NCBI RefSeq assembly: GCF_001273755.1
Contig: NZ_LGYA01000001.1
Span: 1,260,857 to 1,324,856, forward strand
Source of the DNA: Peribacillus butanolivorans
GTDB taxonomy: Bacteria; Bacillota; Bacilli; Bacillales; DSM-1321
DNA: 64,000 nt
Reading direction: 5' to 3'
Numbering within the stretch: position 1 is the first letter of the stretch; the number at the start of each line of letters is the position of its first letter. The notes beneath the pieces were generated by a model. It had not been told where the DNA came from and ran no database searches. It saw only the letters and a list, made by a program, of their open reading frames with translations. Shown here piece after piece: positions 9,540 through 25,268 of this stretch. The position numbers and the translations under genes were made by a program.

Positions 9540-9698
9540 CATGGGAAATGGTTTCTAGTGTGTGAAACAGCCAAAATCATTTGCGAAAATAAATTGTTTC
9601 CTAAAAAAGGAAAGGAGAACCTTGTCAGCCCAAGCTTATATTCACCACGTGCTGATTGAGGTCTTCTGTTTTTCGTATTAGTCATTATTTCTAGTTTA

Positions 9699-9707
9699 TG
9701 CTACAAT
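9699..9707 (+). promoter_or_regulatory. Extended -10 promoter for lspA-rluD
   Basis: TGCTACAAT provides a TGn extension and a TACAAT hexamer. The -35 at 17-base spacing (TAGTCA, 9679-9684) is weak. The roughly 200 bases between the ileS terminator and lspA hold no gene; B. subtilis has ylyA here. Confidence 0.6.
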
Positions 9708-9744
9708 TCAAAAGTGAAGATTTGATTAGTTTGGGGGAAAAAAT

Positions 9745-10203
9745 GTGTTTTATTACTTAATTGCCCTTTTGGTCATAGCTTTCGATCAGCTGACAAAATG
9801 GATGATTGTGAAAAAAATGGAGTACGGAGAAAGCATTGAAATTATTGAAAACCTTCTATATATCACCTCGCATCGTAACCGTGGGGCCGCATGGGGAATT
9901 CTACAAGGTCAAATGTGGTTTTTCTACATCATCACCATCGCTGTCATTATTGGACTTGTCTATTATATTCAGAAAATGGCGAAGGAAAGCCGTTTGCTTG
10001 GAGTTTCACTTGCGCTCATGCTAGGCGGTGCGATTGGTAATTTTATCGACCGTGTTGTTCGTCAGGAAGTAGTCGATTTCGTTCATACCTATATATTCAG
10101 CTATAGTTTCCCGGTATTTAATGTTGCTGATGCTGCGCTTTCAATTGGTGTCGGACTGCTCGTGATTCATATGTTTTTAGAAGAAAAAAACGCTAAGGAG
10201 TAA
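9745..10203 (+). CDS. lspA: Lipoprotein signal peptidase (SPase II)
   Basis: A 152-residue membrane protein with four hydrophobic segments (about residues 2-18, 53-75, 83-101 and 122-145). The LspA motifs are [30 protein letters not shown] (first catalytic Asp) and [14 protein letters not shown] (second catalytic Asp). It cleaves prolipoproteins after diacylglyceryl modification. The start is GTG 9745 after TTGGGGGAAA; the ATG at 9743 is out of frame and stops at once. It is co-transcribed with rluD, 4 bases downstream. Confidence 0.97.
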   Translation: MFYYLIALLVIAFDQLTKWMIVKKMEYGESIEIIENLLYITSHRNRGAAWGILQGQMWFFYIITIAVIIGLVYYIQKMAKESRLLGVSLALMLGGAIGNFIDRVVRQEVVDFVHTYIFSYSFPVFNVADAALSIGVGLLVIHMFLEEKNAKE

Positions 10204-10207
10204 GATA

Positions 10208-11125
10208 ATGGATAAAAGGTTATACAGCATCGATGAAACACTAAAAGGCGTTAGGATTGATAAGGCTCTTTCTACATTAAATGAGGAATGGTCACGTACT
10301 CAAGTCCAGCAATGGATTAAAGATGACCATGTTTTAGTTAATGGGGCTGCAATAAAAACGAATTACAAATGTATTACAGGCGATACAATTGAAGTAACGA
10401 TTCCTGAACTTGAGGAATTGGATGCAATCGCTGAAGAAATGAATTTGGACATCTATTATGAAGATGCAGATGTGCTGGTTGTTAATAAACCGAGCGGTAT
10501 GGTTGTCCACCCAGCGCCAGGACATGTATCTGGTACACTTGTAAATGGATTGATGGCTCACTGCCAGGATCTTTCTGGAATCAACGGTGTAATGCGTCCA
10601 GGTATCGTTCACCGAATCGATAAAGATACATCAGGTTTATTAATGGTTGCTAAAAATGATATGGCGCATGAAAAGCTTGTTCAGCAACTGGTTGATAAAA
10701 CTGTTACCCGTAAGTATCAAGCTGTAGTTCATGGGGTTATCCCACATGACTTCGGAACGATTGACGCTCCAATTGGCCGTGATAAAAAAGAACGCCAAAG
10801 CATGACGGTAACAGACTCTAACTCCAAAAATGCTGTAACTCATTTCCGTGTCATCGAACGTTTCACTGCTTTTACTTTGGTGGAATGTCAGCTTGAAACA
10901 GGAAGAACTCATCAAATCCGTGTTCATATGAAATATATCGGATTCCCGCTTGCAGGAGATCCAAAATATGGTCCGAAGAAGACGTTGAAGTTAGATGGAC
11001 AAGCATTGCATGCCGGATTGCTTGGTTTCGTTCATCCTCGTACAAATGAGTATATGGAATTCGAAGCACCAGTTCCGGAAGAGTTCGAAAATCTTATTAA
11101 TCAATTACGTAGAAGTAAGGATTGA
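10208..11125 (+). CDS. rluD: RluA/RluD family 23S rRNA pseudouridine synthase
   Basis: A 305-residue protein (B. subtilis YlyB). The N-terminal S4 RNA-binding domain (VRIDKALSTLNEEWSRTQVQ, VLVNGA) precedes the catalytic domain with VVNKPSGMVVHPAPGH, the active-site motif HRIDKDTSGLLMVAK containing the catalytic Asp, and LETGRTHQIRVHM. It isomerises uridines in large-subunit rRNA. ATG 10208 follows AAGGAGTAAG. The stop codon (11123-11125) lies inside the -35 element of the pyrR promoter. The exact rRNA targets are inferred from family only. Confidence 0.93.
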   Translation: MDKRLYSIDETLKGVRIDKALSTLNEEWSRTQVQQWIKDDHVLVNGAAIKTNYKCITGDTIEVTIPELEELDAIAEEMNLDIYYEDADVLVVNKPSGMVVHPAPGHVSGTLVNGLMAHCQDLSGINGVMRPGIVHRIDKDTSGLLMVAKNDMAHEKLVQQLVDKTVTRKYQAVVHGVIPHDFGTIDAPIGRDKKERQSMTVTDSNSKNAVTHFRVIERFTAFTLVECQLETGRTHQIRVHMKYIGFPLAGDPKYGPKKTLKLDGQALHAGLLGFVHPRTNEYMEFEAPVPEEFENLINQLRRSKD

Positions 11126-11150
11126 CAATAGAGTTTTTATGATATATTAT
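11122..11150 (+). promoter_or_regulatory. Sigma-A promoter of the pyr operon
   Basis: A perfect TTGACA (11122-11127) overlaps the rluD stop codon. TATTAT at 11145-11150 is spaced by 17 bases. A better TATAAT at 11148-11153 is also present, but at 20-base spacing. Transcription begins just before the PyrR-binding leader. Confidence 0.8.
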
Positions 11151-11178
11151 AATAATAACTTAATGAGAACCTTTAACA

Positions 11179-11864
<686 letters not shown>

Positions 11865-11901
11865 ACAACAACATGAAAATTAAATAAGACCCTTTTAAAG
11901 A

Positions 11902-12008
11902 CAGTCCAGAGAGGCTGGCAAAGGGGAGTCAATCGGGAGAGTTGTGCCTATGCATAGGCATCCGCCTTCTGAGAAACCCTCTTTGTATATACTGCAAAGA
12001 GGGTTTTT
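11902..12008 (+). promoter_or_regulatory. PyrR-dependent attenuator 2 (pyrR-pyrP)
   Basis: CAGTCCAGAGAGGCTG (11902-11917) is the PyrR-binding loop. The downstream segment can form an antiterminator or the terminator at 11974-12008. Confidence 0.93.
11974..12008 (+). terminator. Attenuator terminator 2
   Basis: AAACCCTCTTTG (11974-11985) pairs perfectly with CAAAGAGGGTTT (11995-12006) and leads into TTTTT. Confidence 0.92.
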
Positions 12009-12045
12009 GCAGTTTTGATGCAATTTTCATGGGGGGGATACGAAT

Positions 12046-13335
12046 ATGGAAGAAATAAAAAGTGACGTCGTACTTGATGTTGAAGACGTACCTAGAGTTG
12101 GCCAGTGGATTACATTAAGCATCCAGCACCTATTCGCAATGTTCGGTGCAACGGTGTTAGTACCATTCCTAGTAGGGTTAAGCCCGGCTGTAGCACTGGT
12201 TTCAAGTGGATTAGGAACACTTTCATACTTATTGATTACCAAAGGTCAGATTCCCGCTTATCTCGGTTCATCCTTCGCCTTCATCACGCCAATTATTTTG
12301 GCAAAGGGGCTGGGCGGACCGGAAGCGGCAATGATCGGCTGTTTTGCAGCAGGGTTCATATATGGGATAATCGCCTTGATTATCCAAAAAGTCGGGTTAC
12401 GCTGGTTAATGAATTTACTGCCTCCGGTTGTGGTTGGACCAGTTATCATTGTAATCGGGTTAAGCCTCGCTGGAACGGCTGTAGACATGGCGATGTATGA
12501 TCCGCAAGATAAATACAGTGTCACATATATTATAATAGCGCTAATAACTTTAGCGGTAACCATTATCTGCAACGTTTTCTTTAAAGGATTCATTAACTTG
12601 ATTCCCATTTTAATAGGGATTATAGTTGGCTACAGCTGTTCAGCAGTTGCGGGAATTATAGATTATGAACCAATTAAATCTGCACAATGGTGGGAAATGC
12701 CGAAATTCATGTTTCCTTATATAACTTATACACCAATCTTCTCATGGGAAGTCATTGCTATCATGGTCCCCGTGGCCGTCGTCACATTATCAGAACATAT
12801 CGGCCACCAGATGGTACTGAGTAAAGTAGTTGGCAGAAACTTTTTGGAAAAGCCTGGTTTACATCGATCCATCCTAGGGGATGGAGCCGGAATCATGATT
12901 GGTTCCCTCATTGGTGGGCCACCACTAACATCATATGGTGAAAATATCGGGGTCCTGACGATGACAAAGGCATTTAGCGTGTATATCATCGGCGGAGCTG
13001 CTTTAACTGCAATCGTCTTTGGCTTTAACGGTAAGATTTCAGCTGTCATAAGCTCGATTCCTACAGCTGTGATGGGTGGAATATCAATCTTACTTTTCGG
13101 TATCATCGCTTCAAGCGGATTAAGGATGCTAATTGATAATAAAGTTGATTTTGATAAAAAACGCAACCTGATGATAGCTTCAGTCATCCTGGTACTTGGA
13201 ATCGGCGGAGCGTTTGTACAATTATCGGATACGGTATCGCTATCTGGAATGGCACTTTCAGCGATTGTTGGAATCTTGCTTAACTTGATATTACCGGACA
13301 GAGAAAAAATTTCCGGAGACATCTTTGAAAAATAA
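12046..13335 (+). CDS. pyrP: Uracil permease PyrP
   Basis: A 429-residue NCS2/nucleobase-ascorbate transporter with about 12-14 membrane segments. Family features are the N-terminal QHLFAMFGATVLVPFLVG, the half-helix LGSSFAFITPI, the acidic substrate-site helix LSEHIGHQMVLSKVVGRN, and LIGGPPLTSYGENIGVLTMTK, which characterises the uracil branch. It imports uracil by proton symport. ATG 12046 follows GGGGGGATACGA. It lies between pyrR and pyrB, with PyrR attenuators on both sides, so transport and synthesis are each attenuated. Confidence 0.95.
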   Translation: MEEIKSDVVLDVEDVPRVGQWITLSIQHLFAMFGATVLVPFLVGLSPAVALVSSGLGTLSYLLITKGQIPAYLGSSFAFITPIILAKGLGGPEAAMIGCFAAGFIYGIIALIIQKVGLRWLMNLLPPVVVGPVIIVIGLSLAGTAVDMAMYDPQDKYSVTYIIIALITLAVTIICNVFFKGFINLIPILIGIIVGYSCSAVAGIIDYEPIKSAQWWEMPKFMFPYITYTPIFSWEVIAIMVPVAVVTLSEHIGHQMVLSKVVGRNFLEKPGLHRSILGDGAGIMIGSLIGGPPLTSYGENIGVLTMTKAFSVYIIGGAALTAIVFGFNGKISAVISSIPTAVMGGISILLFGIIASSGLRMLIDNKVDFDKKRNLMIASVILVLGIGGAFVQLSDTVSLSGMALSAIVGILLNLILPDREKISGDIFEK

Positions 13336-13372
13336 GTCAAACTGTATCACACAATATATCACCTTTTAAAAG

Positions 13373-15713
<2,341 letters not shown>

Positions 15714-15717
<4 letters not shown>

Positions 15718-16820
15718 AAAGACAGCTTATTTTAGAAGATGGAACGGTATTCCTCGGCGAAGCATTCGGAGGGGACGTAGAAAAAATAGGTGAAGTTGTT
15801 TTTAACACAGGGATGACAGGATATCAGGAGATTTTATCTGATCCCTCTTATTGCGGCCAAATAGTTACGCTAACTTACCCGCTAATCGGAAACTACGGAA
15901 TAAACCGAGATGACTTTGAATCTATCAATCCAGCGATATCAGGGTTCGTCGTTAAGGAAACAGCTGATCTTCCTTCCAACTGGCGTAACCAATTATCTCT
16001 TGATGAATATTTGAAAAAGAAGAACATACCTGGCATAAGTGGAATTGATACGAGAAAGCTGACAAGAATCATCAGGAAATCAGGTGCACTTAAAGGAGCG
16101 CTCTGCAATATCAATAAAGATGCTGAAGAGATTGTGTCCCAGCTAAAAGCAACGGTGATTCCTTCTAATCAAGTGAAGCAGGTTTCTACAAAAGCTGCCT
16201 ACTCAAGTCCTGGAAGAGGCCCACGAGTCGTTCTTGTTGATTATGGCATGAAGCATGGTATTCTACGCGAATTGACGAAGCGTGGTTGTGATGTTGTGGT
16301 TGTACCTTATAACGTTACGGCAGAGGAAGTGCTGCAATATCATCCAGATGGAGTGATGCTTTCAAACGGTCCTGGAGATCCGAAAAGTGTTCAGGAAACG
16401 CTTGAAATGATTCGTATAGTGCAGAAAGAAGTACCGCTATTTGGAATTTGCCTGGGTCATCAGTTATTCGCGCTGGCTAACGGTGCAGATACAGCAAAAT
16501 TGAAATTTGGTCATCGAGGATCAAACCATCCGGTTAAAGACCTTCGTACTGGAAAAGTATCCATCACTTCTCAAAATCATGGATATACAGTCGAGGAGCT
16601 TTCTATTGAAAACACTGACCTTGTTGTGACACATACAGCATTAAATGACGATACAATTGAAGGCTTACGCCATAAAAAATATCCGGCTTTCACAGTTCAA
16701 TATCACCCAGAGGCTTCACCTGGTCCGGAAGACGCCAACTACTTATTCAATGAATTTTTACAAATGATTGAAGCTGCACCTACGAAGGGGGAAAAAACAT
16801 GCCAAAACGCACAGATATAA
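15714..16820 (+). CDS. carA: Carbamoyl-phosphate synthase small (glutaminase) subunit
   Basis: A 368-residue protein (pyrAA). The N-terminal small-subunit domain carries [19 protein letters not shown] and [10 protein letters not shown] class I glutamine amidotransferase domain follows, with the nucleophile in [13 protein letters not shown] and the His-Glu pair in [14 protein letters not shown]. It releases ammonia from glutamine for the large subunit. Start ATG 15714 overlaps the pyrC TGA as ATGA. It is the pyrimidine-operon enzyme, controlled by PyrR, as opposed to any arginine-specific paralogue elsewhere. Confidence 0.97.
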
Positions 16821-19800
16821 AAAGCATCCTAGTAATTGGTTCTGGTCCAATCGTAATCGGCCAGGCTGCTGAGTTCGATTATGCAGGAACTCAAGCATGT
16901 ATTGCCTTAAAGGAAGAGGGTTACCGAGTAATCCTAATTAACTCAAATCCTGCCACAATCATGACAGATAGTGAAATGGCGGATGCGGTATATATCGAGC
17001 CGATCACTCTGGAATTTGTTAGCAAAATCATCCGTAAAGAGCGCCCTGATGCTCTGCTTCCGACTCTAGGAGGACAAACGGGTTTGAATATGGCAGTTGA
17101 ACTAGCCGATGCAGGGATTTTGGAAGAATGCAATGTGCAGATTCTTGGTACGAAGCTTTCCGCTATCCAACAAGCAGAAGACCGTGATTTGTTCCGAACC
17201 CTGATGAACGACCTTGGGGAACCTGTTCCTGACAGCGATATTATTCATAATTTGGATGAGGCTTATACGTTCGTGGAACGAGTCGGCTATCCAGTTATCG
17301 TACGCCCAGCCTTTACACTAGGTGGAACAGGCGGCGGGATTTGTGATAACGAAGAGCAGTTAATCGAGATTGTTGAAGGTGGCCTAAAAAGCAGCCCGGT
17401 TCATCAATGTCTGCTTGAGAAGAGTATTGCCGGTTTTAAAGAAGTGGAATATGAAGTAATGCGTGACTCCAATGACAATGCGATTGTCGTTTGTAATATG
17501 GAAAACTTTGATCCTGTGGGAGTACACACAGGAGACTCTATTGTTGCGGCACCAAGCCAAACGTTAAGTGACAGAGAGTATCAAATGCTTCGAAATACGT
17601 CATTGAAGATTATCCGCGCCTTGAAAATTGAAGGCGGATGTAATGTTCAGCTTGCGTTAGATCCTAACAGCTATCAGTATTATGTCATCGAAGTTAACCC
17701 AAGGGTTAGCCGTTCGTCAGCACTTGCTTCAAAAGCGACGGGCTATCCGATTGCAAAGCTTGCGGCCAAGATAGCGGTTGGTTTGACGCTAGATGAAATG
17801 ATGAACCCGGTTACAGGCAAAACATATGCCAGCTTTGAACCTGCGCTTGACTATGTAGTCACGAAAATTCCACGCTGGCCTTTTGATAAGTTCGAAAGCG
17901 CCAACCGTAGACTCGGTACACAAATGAAAGCGACTGGAGAAGTCATGGCAATCGGTCGTACATTTGAAGAATCAATTTTAAAAGCTGTGCGCTCCCTTGA
18001 AGCAGGACTTTATCATCTCGAGTTGAACGACGAGTTCGAGGATGAAAAAATAGAAAAAAGGATTCGGAAAGCAGGAGATGAGCGGTTATTTTATATCGGT
18101 GAGGCACTAAGAAGAGGCAAAACAATCGAAACCATTCACGAATGGAGCCAGATCGATTTATTCTTCCTGCATAAGCTGAAAAAGATTATCGACTTTGAAA
18201 AAGAGCTTCGTGAACATTCATTCGATTGTGAAGTCCTGCAGAAGGCTAAGGAACTTTGCTTTTCAGATAAAACGATTGCAGATATATGGGAAGTTGCTGA
18301 AAAGAAAATTTATGAGTATCGGAAACAACAAGGAATCGTGCCGGTTTATAAAATGGTCGATACATGCGCAGCGGAATTTGAATCGGAAACACCATATTTT
18401 TACGGAACATACGAAGATGAAAATGAATCAATTGTTACAGATAAGAAAAGTGTCATTGTGCTAGGATCGGGTCCAATACGGATTGGACAGGGGGTAGAGT
18501 TTGACTACGCGACCGTCCATTCAGTCTGGGCCATCAAAGAGGCAGGCTATGAAGCGATCATCATCAACAACAATCCGGAAACGGTTTCGACGGATTTCAG
18601 TATATCTGACAAGCTTTATTTCGAGCCATTAACACTTGAAGATGTGATACATGTTATCGATTTGGAAAAACCAGAAGGTGTTATCGTCCAATTTGGTGGT
18701 CAGACTGCCATCAATCTTGCAGATGGTCTTGTTGAAAGAGGAGTGAAGATCCTAGGTACTTCTCTAGAAGACTTGGATCGTGCGGAGAATCGTAATAAAT
18801 TCGAAAGTGCTCTTAAGGATTTAGGAATTCCGCAACCAAAAGGTAAAACGGCCACATCTGTAAATGAAGCTATCGTCATAGCTGAAGATATCGGCTATCC
18901 AGTTTTAGTAAGACCTTCGTATGTTCTCGGAGGAAGAGCAATGGAAATCGTCTATAAACAAGAAGAATTGCTGCATTACATGAAAAATGCGGTGAAAATC
19001 AATCCGGATCATCCTGTCCTGATTGACCGTTACTTAACGGGGAAAGAGGTCGAAGTCGACGGGATTTCTGATGGTGAAACGGTCGTTATTCCTGGAATCA
19101 TGGAGCACATCGAGCGCGCAGGCGTCCACTCCGGTGATTCGATTGCCGTCTACCCTCCGCAAAGCCTAACGGAAAAACAAAAAGAAGTGATCATCGATTA
19201 CACGACTAGATTGGCAAAAGGCTTGAATATTATCGGTCTCTTGAACATTCAATATGTCATCAGTGATGACGAAGTGTATGTCATTGAAGTAAATCCGCGT
19301 TCTAGCCGCACGGTTCCATTCTTAAGTAAGATCACGAATGTGCCGATGGCGAACTTGGCCACGAAGGTCATTTTAGGACACTCTCTTGAAAGCCAGGGCT
19401 ACCAATCCGGTTTAGTTCCGGAACAAAGCGGAGTCTTTGTAAAAGTTCCGGTCTTCTCCTTTGCAAAATTAAGAGGTGTGGACATTTCACTCGGACCTGA
19501 AATGAAATCGACTGGTGAAGTAATGGGGAAAGACAGTACACTTGAAAAGGCTTTATACAAAGGGCTTGTTGCTTCCGGCTTCAAAATTCAAGGTCACGGT
19601 TCAGTCTTGTTAACGATATCGGATAAAGATAAGCAAGAAGCACTATTGCTGGCAAGACGTTTTCATAATATTGGCTTCAAGTTGATTGCCACAAGCGGAA
19701 CCGCCGCCCTGTTGGAGCAATCTGGTATCCCAACTGCGGTTGTTGGTAAGATTGGTGAAGAGGGAAGAAACCTTTTGGATGTTATCCGAAATGGGGACGC

Positions 19801-20001
19801 ACAATTCGTCATCAACACTTTGACGAAAGGGAAGCAGCCGGAACGAGATGGTTTTAGAATACGTCGCGAATCTGTTGAAAATGGAGTGACATGTCTGACA
19901 TCCCTGGATACAGCAGAAGCCATATTAAGAGTGATTGAATCCATGACCTTTTCGGCAGAAGCCATGGGGAAAACGGAAAAAAGTCGTGAGGTGAGCTATA
20001 C

Positions 20002-20005
<4 letters not shown>
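16799..20005 (+). CDS. carB: Carbamoyl-phosphate synthase large subunit
   Basis: A 1068-residue protein (pyrAB) made of two homologous ATP-grasp halves. The first contains [20 protein letters not shown] near residue 13, [10 protein letters not shown] and [20 protein letters not shown]. The second begins at about residue 550 with [31 protein letters not shown] and [15 protein letters not shown]. The last roughly 130 residues form the MGS-like allosteric domain ([16 protein letters not shown]). It makes carbamoyl phosphate from bicarbonate, ammonia and two ATP. It overlaps carA by 22 bases. Confidence 0.97.
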
Positions 20006-22400
<2,395 letters not shown>

Positions 22401-22407
<7 letters not shown>

Positions 22408-23036
22408 ACCAAACTATAGCCGAACACCTATTAGAAATTAAAGCAGTGTACCTACAGCCGAATGAACCATTCACATGGGCATCTGGAATTAAATCCCCTA
22501 TTTACTGCGATAACCGCTTAACCCTTTCTTACCCTGAGGTTCGAAAGGAAATAGCAGAAGGATTGAAAGTATTAATTGAACAGCATTTCCCTGAGGCTGA
22601 ATTGATTGCCGGTACTGCAACGGCAGGCATTCCGCATGCGGCTTGGGTGAGTGAAAAATTAGATGCACCAATGTGCTATGTTCGCTCCAAAGCGAAGGAG
22701 CACGGTAAGGGCAATCAAATCGAAGGTCGCGCTGTTCCAGGGCAAAAAGTTGTGGTTGTGGAAGATTTGATTTCAACCGGTGGAAGTGTAATTACGGCTG
22801 TAAACGCGCTTAAAGAAGCAGGCTGTGATGTCCTTGGGGTCGTTTCTATCTTTTCTTACCAACTGGAAAAGGGAAAAGAAAAGTTCCTTGCTGAAGGCAT
22901 TACGAACTATTCATTAAGTGACTATTCGACCTTAATCAAAGTCGCTAACGAAAAAGGCTACATCACAGAAGGCGAACTGGAAAAGTTGAAAAAATGGCGG
23001 GAAAACCCAGAAGATACCGCGTGGATTTTAGCATAA
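22401..23036 (+). CDS. pyrE: Orotate phosphoribosyltransferase
   Basis: A 211-residue type I phosphoribosyltransferase. It has [14 protein letters not shown] for orotate, [17 protein letters not shown], and the PRPP loop [17 protein letters not shown]. It makes OMP from orotate and PRPP. It overlaps pyrF by 7 bases and is the last gene of the pyr operon, followed at once by a perfect 15-bp hairpin. In B. subtilis a sulfate-assimilation cluster follows; here the next gene is rqcH on the opposite strand. Confidence 0.96.
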
Positions 23037-23080
23037 AAAAGTGTGTCCCAATCTTGTAGATTGGGACACACTTATATTTT
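23034..23080. terminator. Bidirectional terminator between pyrE and rqcH
   Basis: A perfect 15-bp stem (23039-23053 with 23059-23073) and a 5-base loop. T-rich sequence follows on the + strand, and on the - strand the A run 23034-23040 gives a T run. It can end both convergent transcripts. Confidence 0.93.
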
Positions 23081-23090
23081 TGTATTTAAA

Positions 23091-24818
23091 TCAATCCTTT
23101 ACAGCTTCTGCTTCTTTTAAGCGAATAACTGTATCTGCATCTGGTGTAATATATACGGTTTGCTGCTGTTCATAGATGACAAAGCCGGGCTTCGAGCCAT
23201 TCGGCTTCTTTACATGGCGAACTTGTGTAAAGTCTACGGGCACCGAACTCGATTGCTTTGCTTTACTGAAGAAGGCTGCTAAAACTGCTGCTTCTTTTAT
23301 GGTTTCTTCACTCGGTGATTCATTCCTAATCACAACATGTGACCCAGGGATGTCTTTTGTATGAAGCCAAATTTCATCGCGACGTGCAAATTTATTCGTT
23401 AAATAATCATTTTGTTTATTGTTTTTCCCGACAAAAATGAGATCTCCATCTGTGGAATAATATGTTTCAAGTTGTGGTTTTGCATTGGCAGGCTTTTTCA
23501 TGCCTTTTTTCTTTTTTTGACGAATATATCCTTCTTCCTGAAGTTCCTCGCGTATTTCCTCAATATCTTTAGGTGAAGCCGATTGGAGTTGCTGATGCAA
23601 CGCTTCAAAGTAGGCTAATTCCAATTTTGCTTTCTCGATTTGCTCTTGTACGACACCGACTGCATTTTTGGACTTTTGGTATCTAGAGAAGTACTTTTGC
23701 GCATTATCAGATGGGTTTTTTAATGGGTCAAGAGGGATTATGACCATACTTTGTTCATCATCATAATAATTGACCACTTCAATTTCCTTCATGCCTTTTT
23801 TCATTTGATATAAGTTAGCTGTCAGCAGTTCACCGAACAATTGGTATTGTTCTCCGCGTTCCGTTTCCTTTAATGTTCGTTCGAGTTTGCCGATTTTTTT
23901 TGAGTTCTTTTCAATTTCATTCGCAATGAAACGGTCTACATCCTGACTCTTTTGCTTTACCCGATCTCGCTCTGCCTTTCCAAAGTAATACCGATCAAGC
24001 ATCTCGCTTAATGAAGAAAATGTTCTGTGTTTTCCAGTCAGGTGCTCTAGCGAAAGCATATAAAACACTTCTTTGTTGCCGTCTTGTTTTATAGTTGCGG
24101 AATATTTTTGTTCCGATATTTCCTTGATAAGACTTGAAAAGGCCGATGGAAGAGTGGTACTGTTGGCCAACCCTGCCCGATAAACGGCCTCCTTTGCAAC
24201 TAACGGAGAAACTCCAGAAAATTGGGCAACAAGTTGACGATCGAGTTTTCCCGCATTAAAGTCGATATTTTTCCTTATATCATCCTCAGTAGCATCAAAG
24301 GGGTTATGCTTTTCTTGTGCAGGGGGCACTTTGTATTCCTGCCCAGGTAATATCGCCCGATAGCTGTTCACAGCGTAAGAGACATGCTTAATGCTGTCTA
24401 ATATCATATTCCGTTCTTTATCAACTAAAACAATATTACTGTGACGACCCATGATTTCCACGATTAACTGCTTTTGCGAGACATCACCAAGCTCGTTACG
24501 ACCCTTCACCTCAAAAATAATCATCCGATCTAGTTCATATTGATAAATATCTTCAATCGTATAGCCTTCGAGATGCTTTCGAAGCAGCATACAGAACATT
24601 GGCGGCTCTTTTGGATTTTCATAACTTTCTTCTGTCAACTGTACTCTTGAATAGCTTGGATGGGCTGATAATAAGAGTTTATGGTTCTTACCTCCAGCGC
24701 GAACAACCAGGATAACTTCATTTTTATAAGGCTGATGAACTTTATTGATGCGTCCACCTTTTAGTATAGAAGCGATTTCTTCCGTCATCGCTTTCGTAAA
24801 TAATCCATCAAATGACAT
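23091..24818 (-). CDS. rqcH: RqcH (YloA), ribosome quality-control NFACT protein
   Basis: A 575-residue NFACT family protein (formerly called fibronectin-binding protein). The N-terminal NFACT-N domain carries the Asp97-Arg98 pair ([19 protein letters not shown]) needed for tRNA-Ala recruitment. A long coiled coil (about residues 280-430) follows, then NFACT-R ([34 protein letters not shown]). RqcH adds alanine tails to nascent chains stuck on 50S subunits. The ATG is preceded by AAAGGAAG. Expression is from the - strand with a probable 280-base leader. YlmH, a partner protein, is encoded at 4953. Confidence 0.96.
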   Translation of the reverse strand: MSFDGLFTKAMTEEIASILKGGRINKVHQPYKNEVILVVRAGGKNHKLLLSAHPSYSRVQLTEESYENPKEPPMFCMLLRKHLEGYTIEDIYQYELDRMIIFEVKGRNELGDVSQKQLIVEIMGRHSNIVLVDKERNMILDSIKHVSYAVNSYRAILPGQEYKVPPAQEKHNPFDATEDDIRKNIDFNAGKLDRQLVAQFSGVSPLVAKEAVYRAGLANSTTLPSAFSSLIKEISEQKYSATIKQDGNKEVFYMLSLEHLTGKHRTFSSLSEMLDRYYFGKAERDRVKQKSQDVDRFIANEIEKNSKKIGKLERTLKETERGEQYQLFGELLTANLYQMKKGMKEIEVVNYYDDEQSMVIIPLDPLKNPSDNAQKYFSRYQKSKNAVGVVQEQIEKAKLELAYFEALHQQLQSASPKDIEEIREELQEEGYIRQKKKKGMKKPANAKPQLETYYSTDGDLIFVGKNNKQNDYLTNKFARRDEIWLHTKDIPGSHVVIRNESPSEETIKEAAVLAAFFSKAKQSSSVPVDFTQVRHVKKPNGSKPGFVIYEQQQTVYITPDADTVIRLKEAEAVKD

Positions 24819-24875
24819 TCTATTTTTACTTCCTTTACATAAGATTTTCTATGACTCCATTGATTTTAATTGATG

Positions 24876-24905
24876 TTAGTTACAGAGAGTTTTTCGTCCT
24901 ATAAT
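24876..24905 (+). promoter_or_regulatory. Possible rightward promoter, long leader to the P-type ATPase
   Basis: TATAAT at 24900-24905 with a poor -35 (TTAGTT, 24876-24881, spacing 18). If real, the transcript would run about 360 bases before the ATPase start and would be antisense to the rqcH leader. Confidence 0.3.
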
Positions 24906-24968
24906 TAACTCGCAAAAGTGACATTTGCAAGTTTAGAAAAACTCGATGAAGCGAGCTTTAAAATGTTC

Positions 24969-25028
24969 AGGTAAATTGAATTGATCAATTCTTATATGTA
25001 CCTAGTTTAAACTAGCCAAAGTTTACCT
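24969..25028. repeat. Twin 14-bp palindromes framed by an inverted repeat
   Basis: GAATTGATCAATTC (24978-24991) and CTAGTTTAAACTAG (25002-25015) are both perfect palindromes, centred exactly 24 bp apart. They are enclosed by AGGTAAATT (24969-24977) and AGTTTACCT (25020-25028), which are complementary at 8 of 9 positions. The block lies inside the predicted rqcH leader. It may be a protein-binding site or a branched RNA; the function is unknown. Confidence 0.6.
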
Positions 25029-25107
25029 TTTAAGGTGGCCTATTTTTATACGCAGTTGTTCGTTCAATTTTGGATAAGGTTCGTTCATCTTTCGCATTTC
25101 TGTTTAA

Positions 25108-25136
25108 TTATAGCATTTTTTTGGACGAGTCTGAAT
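25108..25136 (-). promoter_or_regulatory. Sigma-A promoter of rqcH
   Basis: Read on the - strand: TTCAGA (25136-25131), 17-base spacer, then TATAAT (25113-25108) with a TGC extension. It implies a leader of about 280 bases before the rqcH ATG at 24818. Confidence 0.75.
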
Positions 25137-25268
25137 AATCATGGAAGAAGAGCAGATTGTTTTATGTATTTAGTATGCGGACAGGTGTTGGATGAGCAGA
25201 GCTAGAGCGCCTGTTTGGTTGTATACAGGGGCCTATTTCATTCTATTCAAAGGGATGTGTGATACTTG

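Larger units (their letters stand above)
24819..25268. other. 450-bp divergent intergenic region, no gene seen
   Basis: No coding sequence is recognisable between rqcH (-) and the Ca2+-type ATPase (+). It holds a strong leftward promoter (25108-25136), a weak rightward TATAAT (24900), small inverted repeats (GCAAA/TTTGC near 24914-24930, CTCG/CGAG near 24948-24960), and the twin palindromes listed separately. Confidence 0.6.

Noticed and set aside
9624-9683. 19-codon TTG frame in the ileS-lspA gap, possible ylyA remnant
   Set aside because: The ribosome site is too close to the start, and the peptide does not resemble YlyA.
12726-13340. 204-codon open frame on the - strand opposite pyrP
   Set aside because: It is the shadow of a hydrophobic transporter gene; its composition mirrors codon bias and it has no start signals.
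25221-25245. GTATA and CATTCTA as a sigma-G promoter for the Ca2+ ATPase
   Set aside because: Both elements look right singly, but the spacer is 13 bases where 17-18 is expected.
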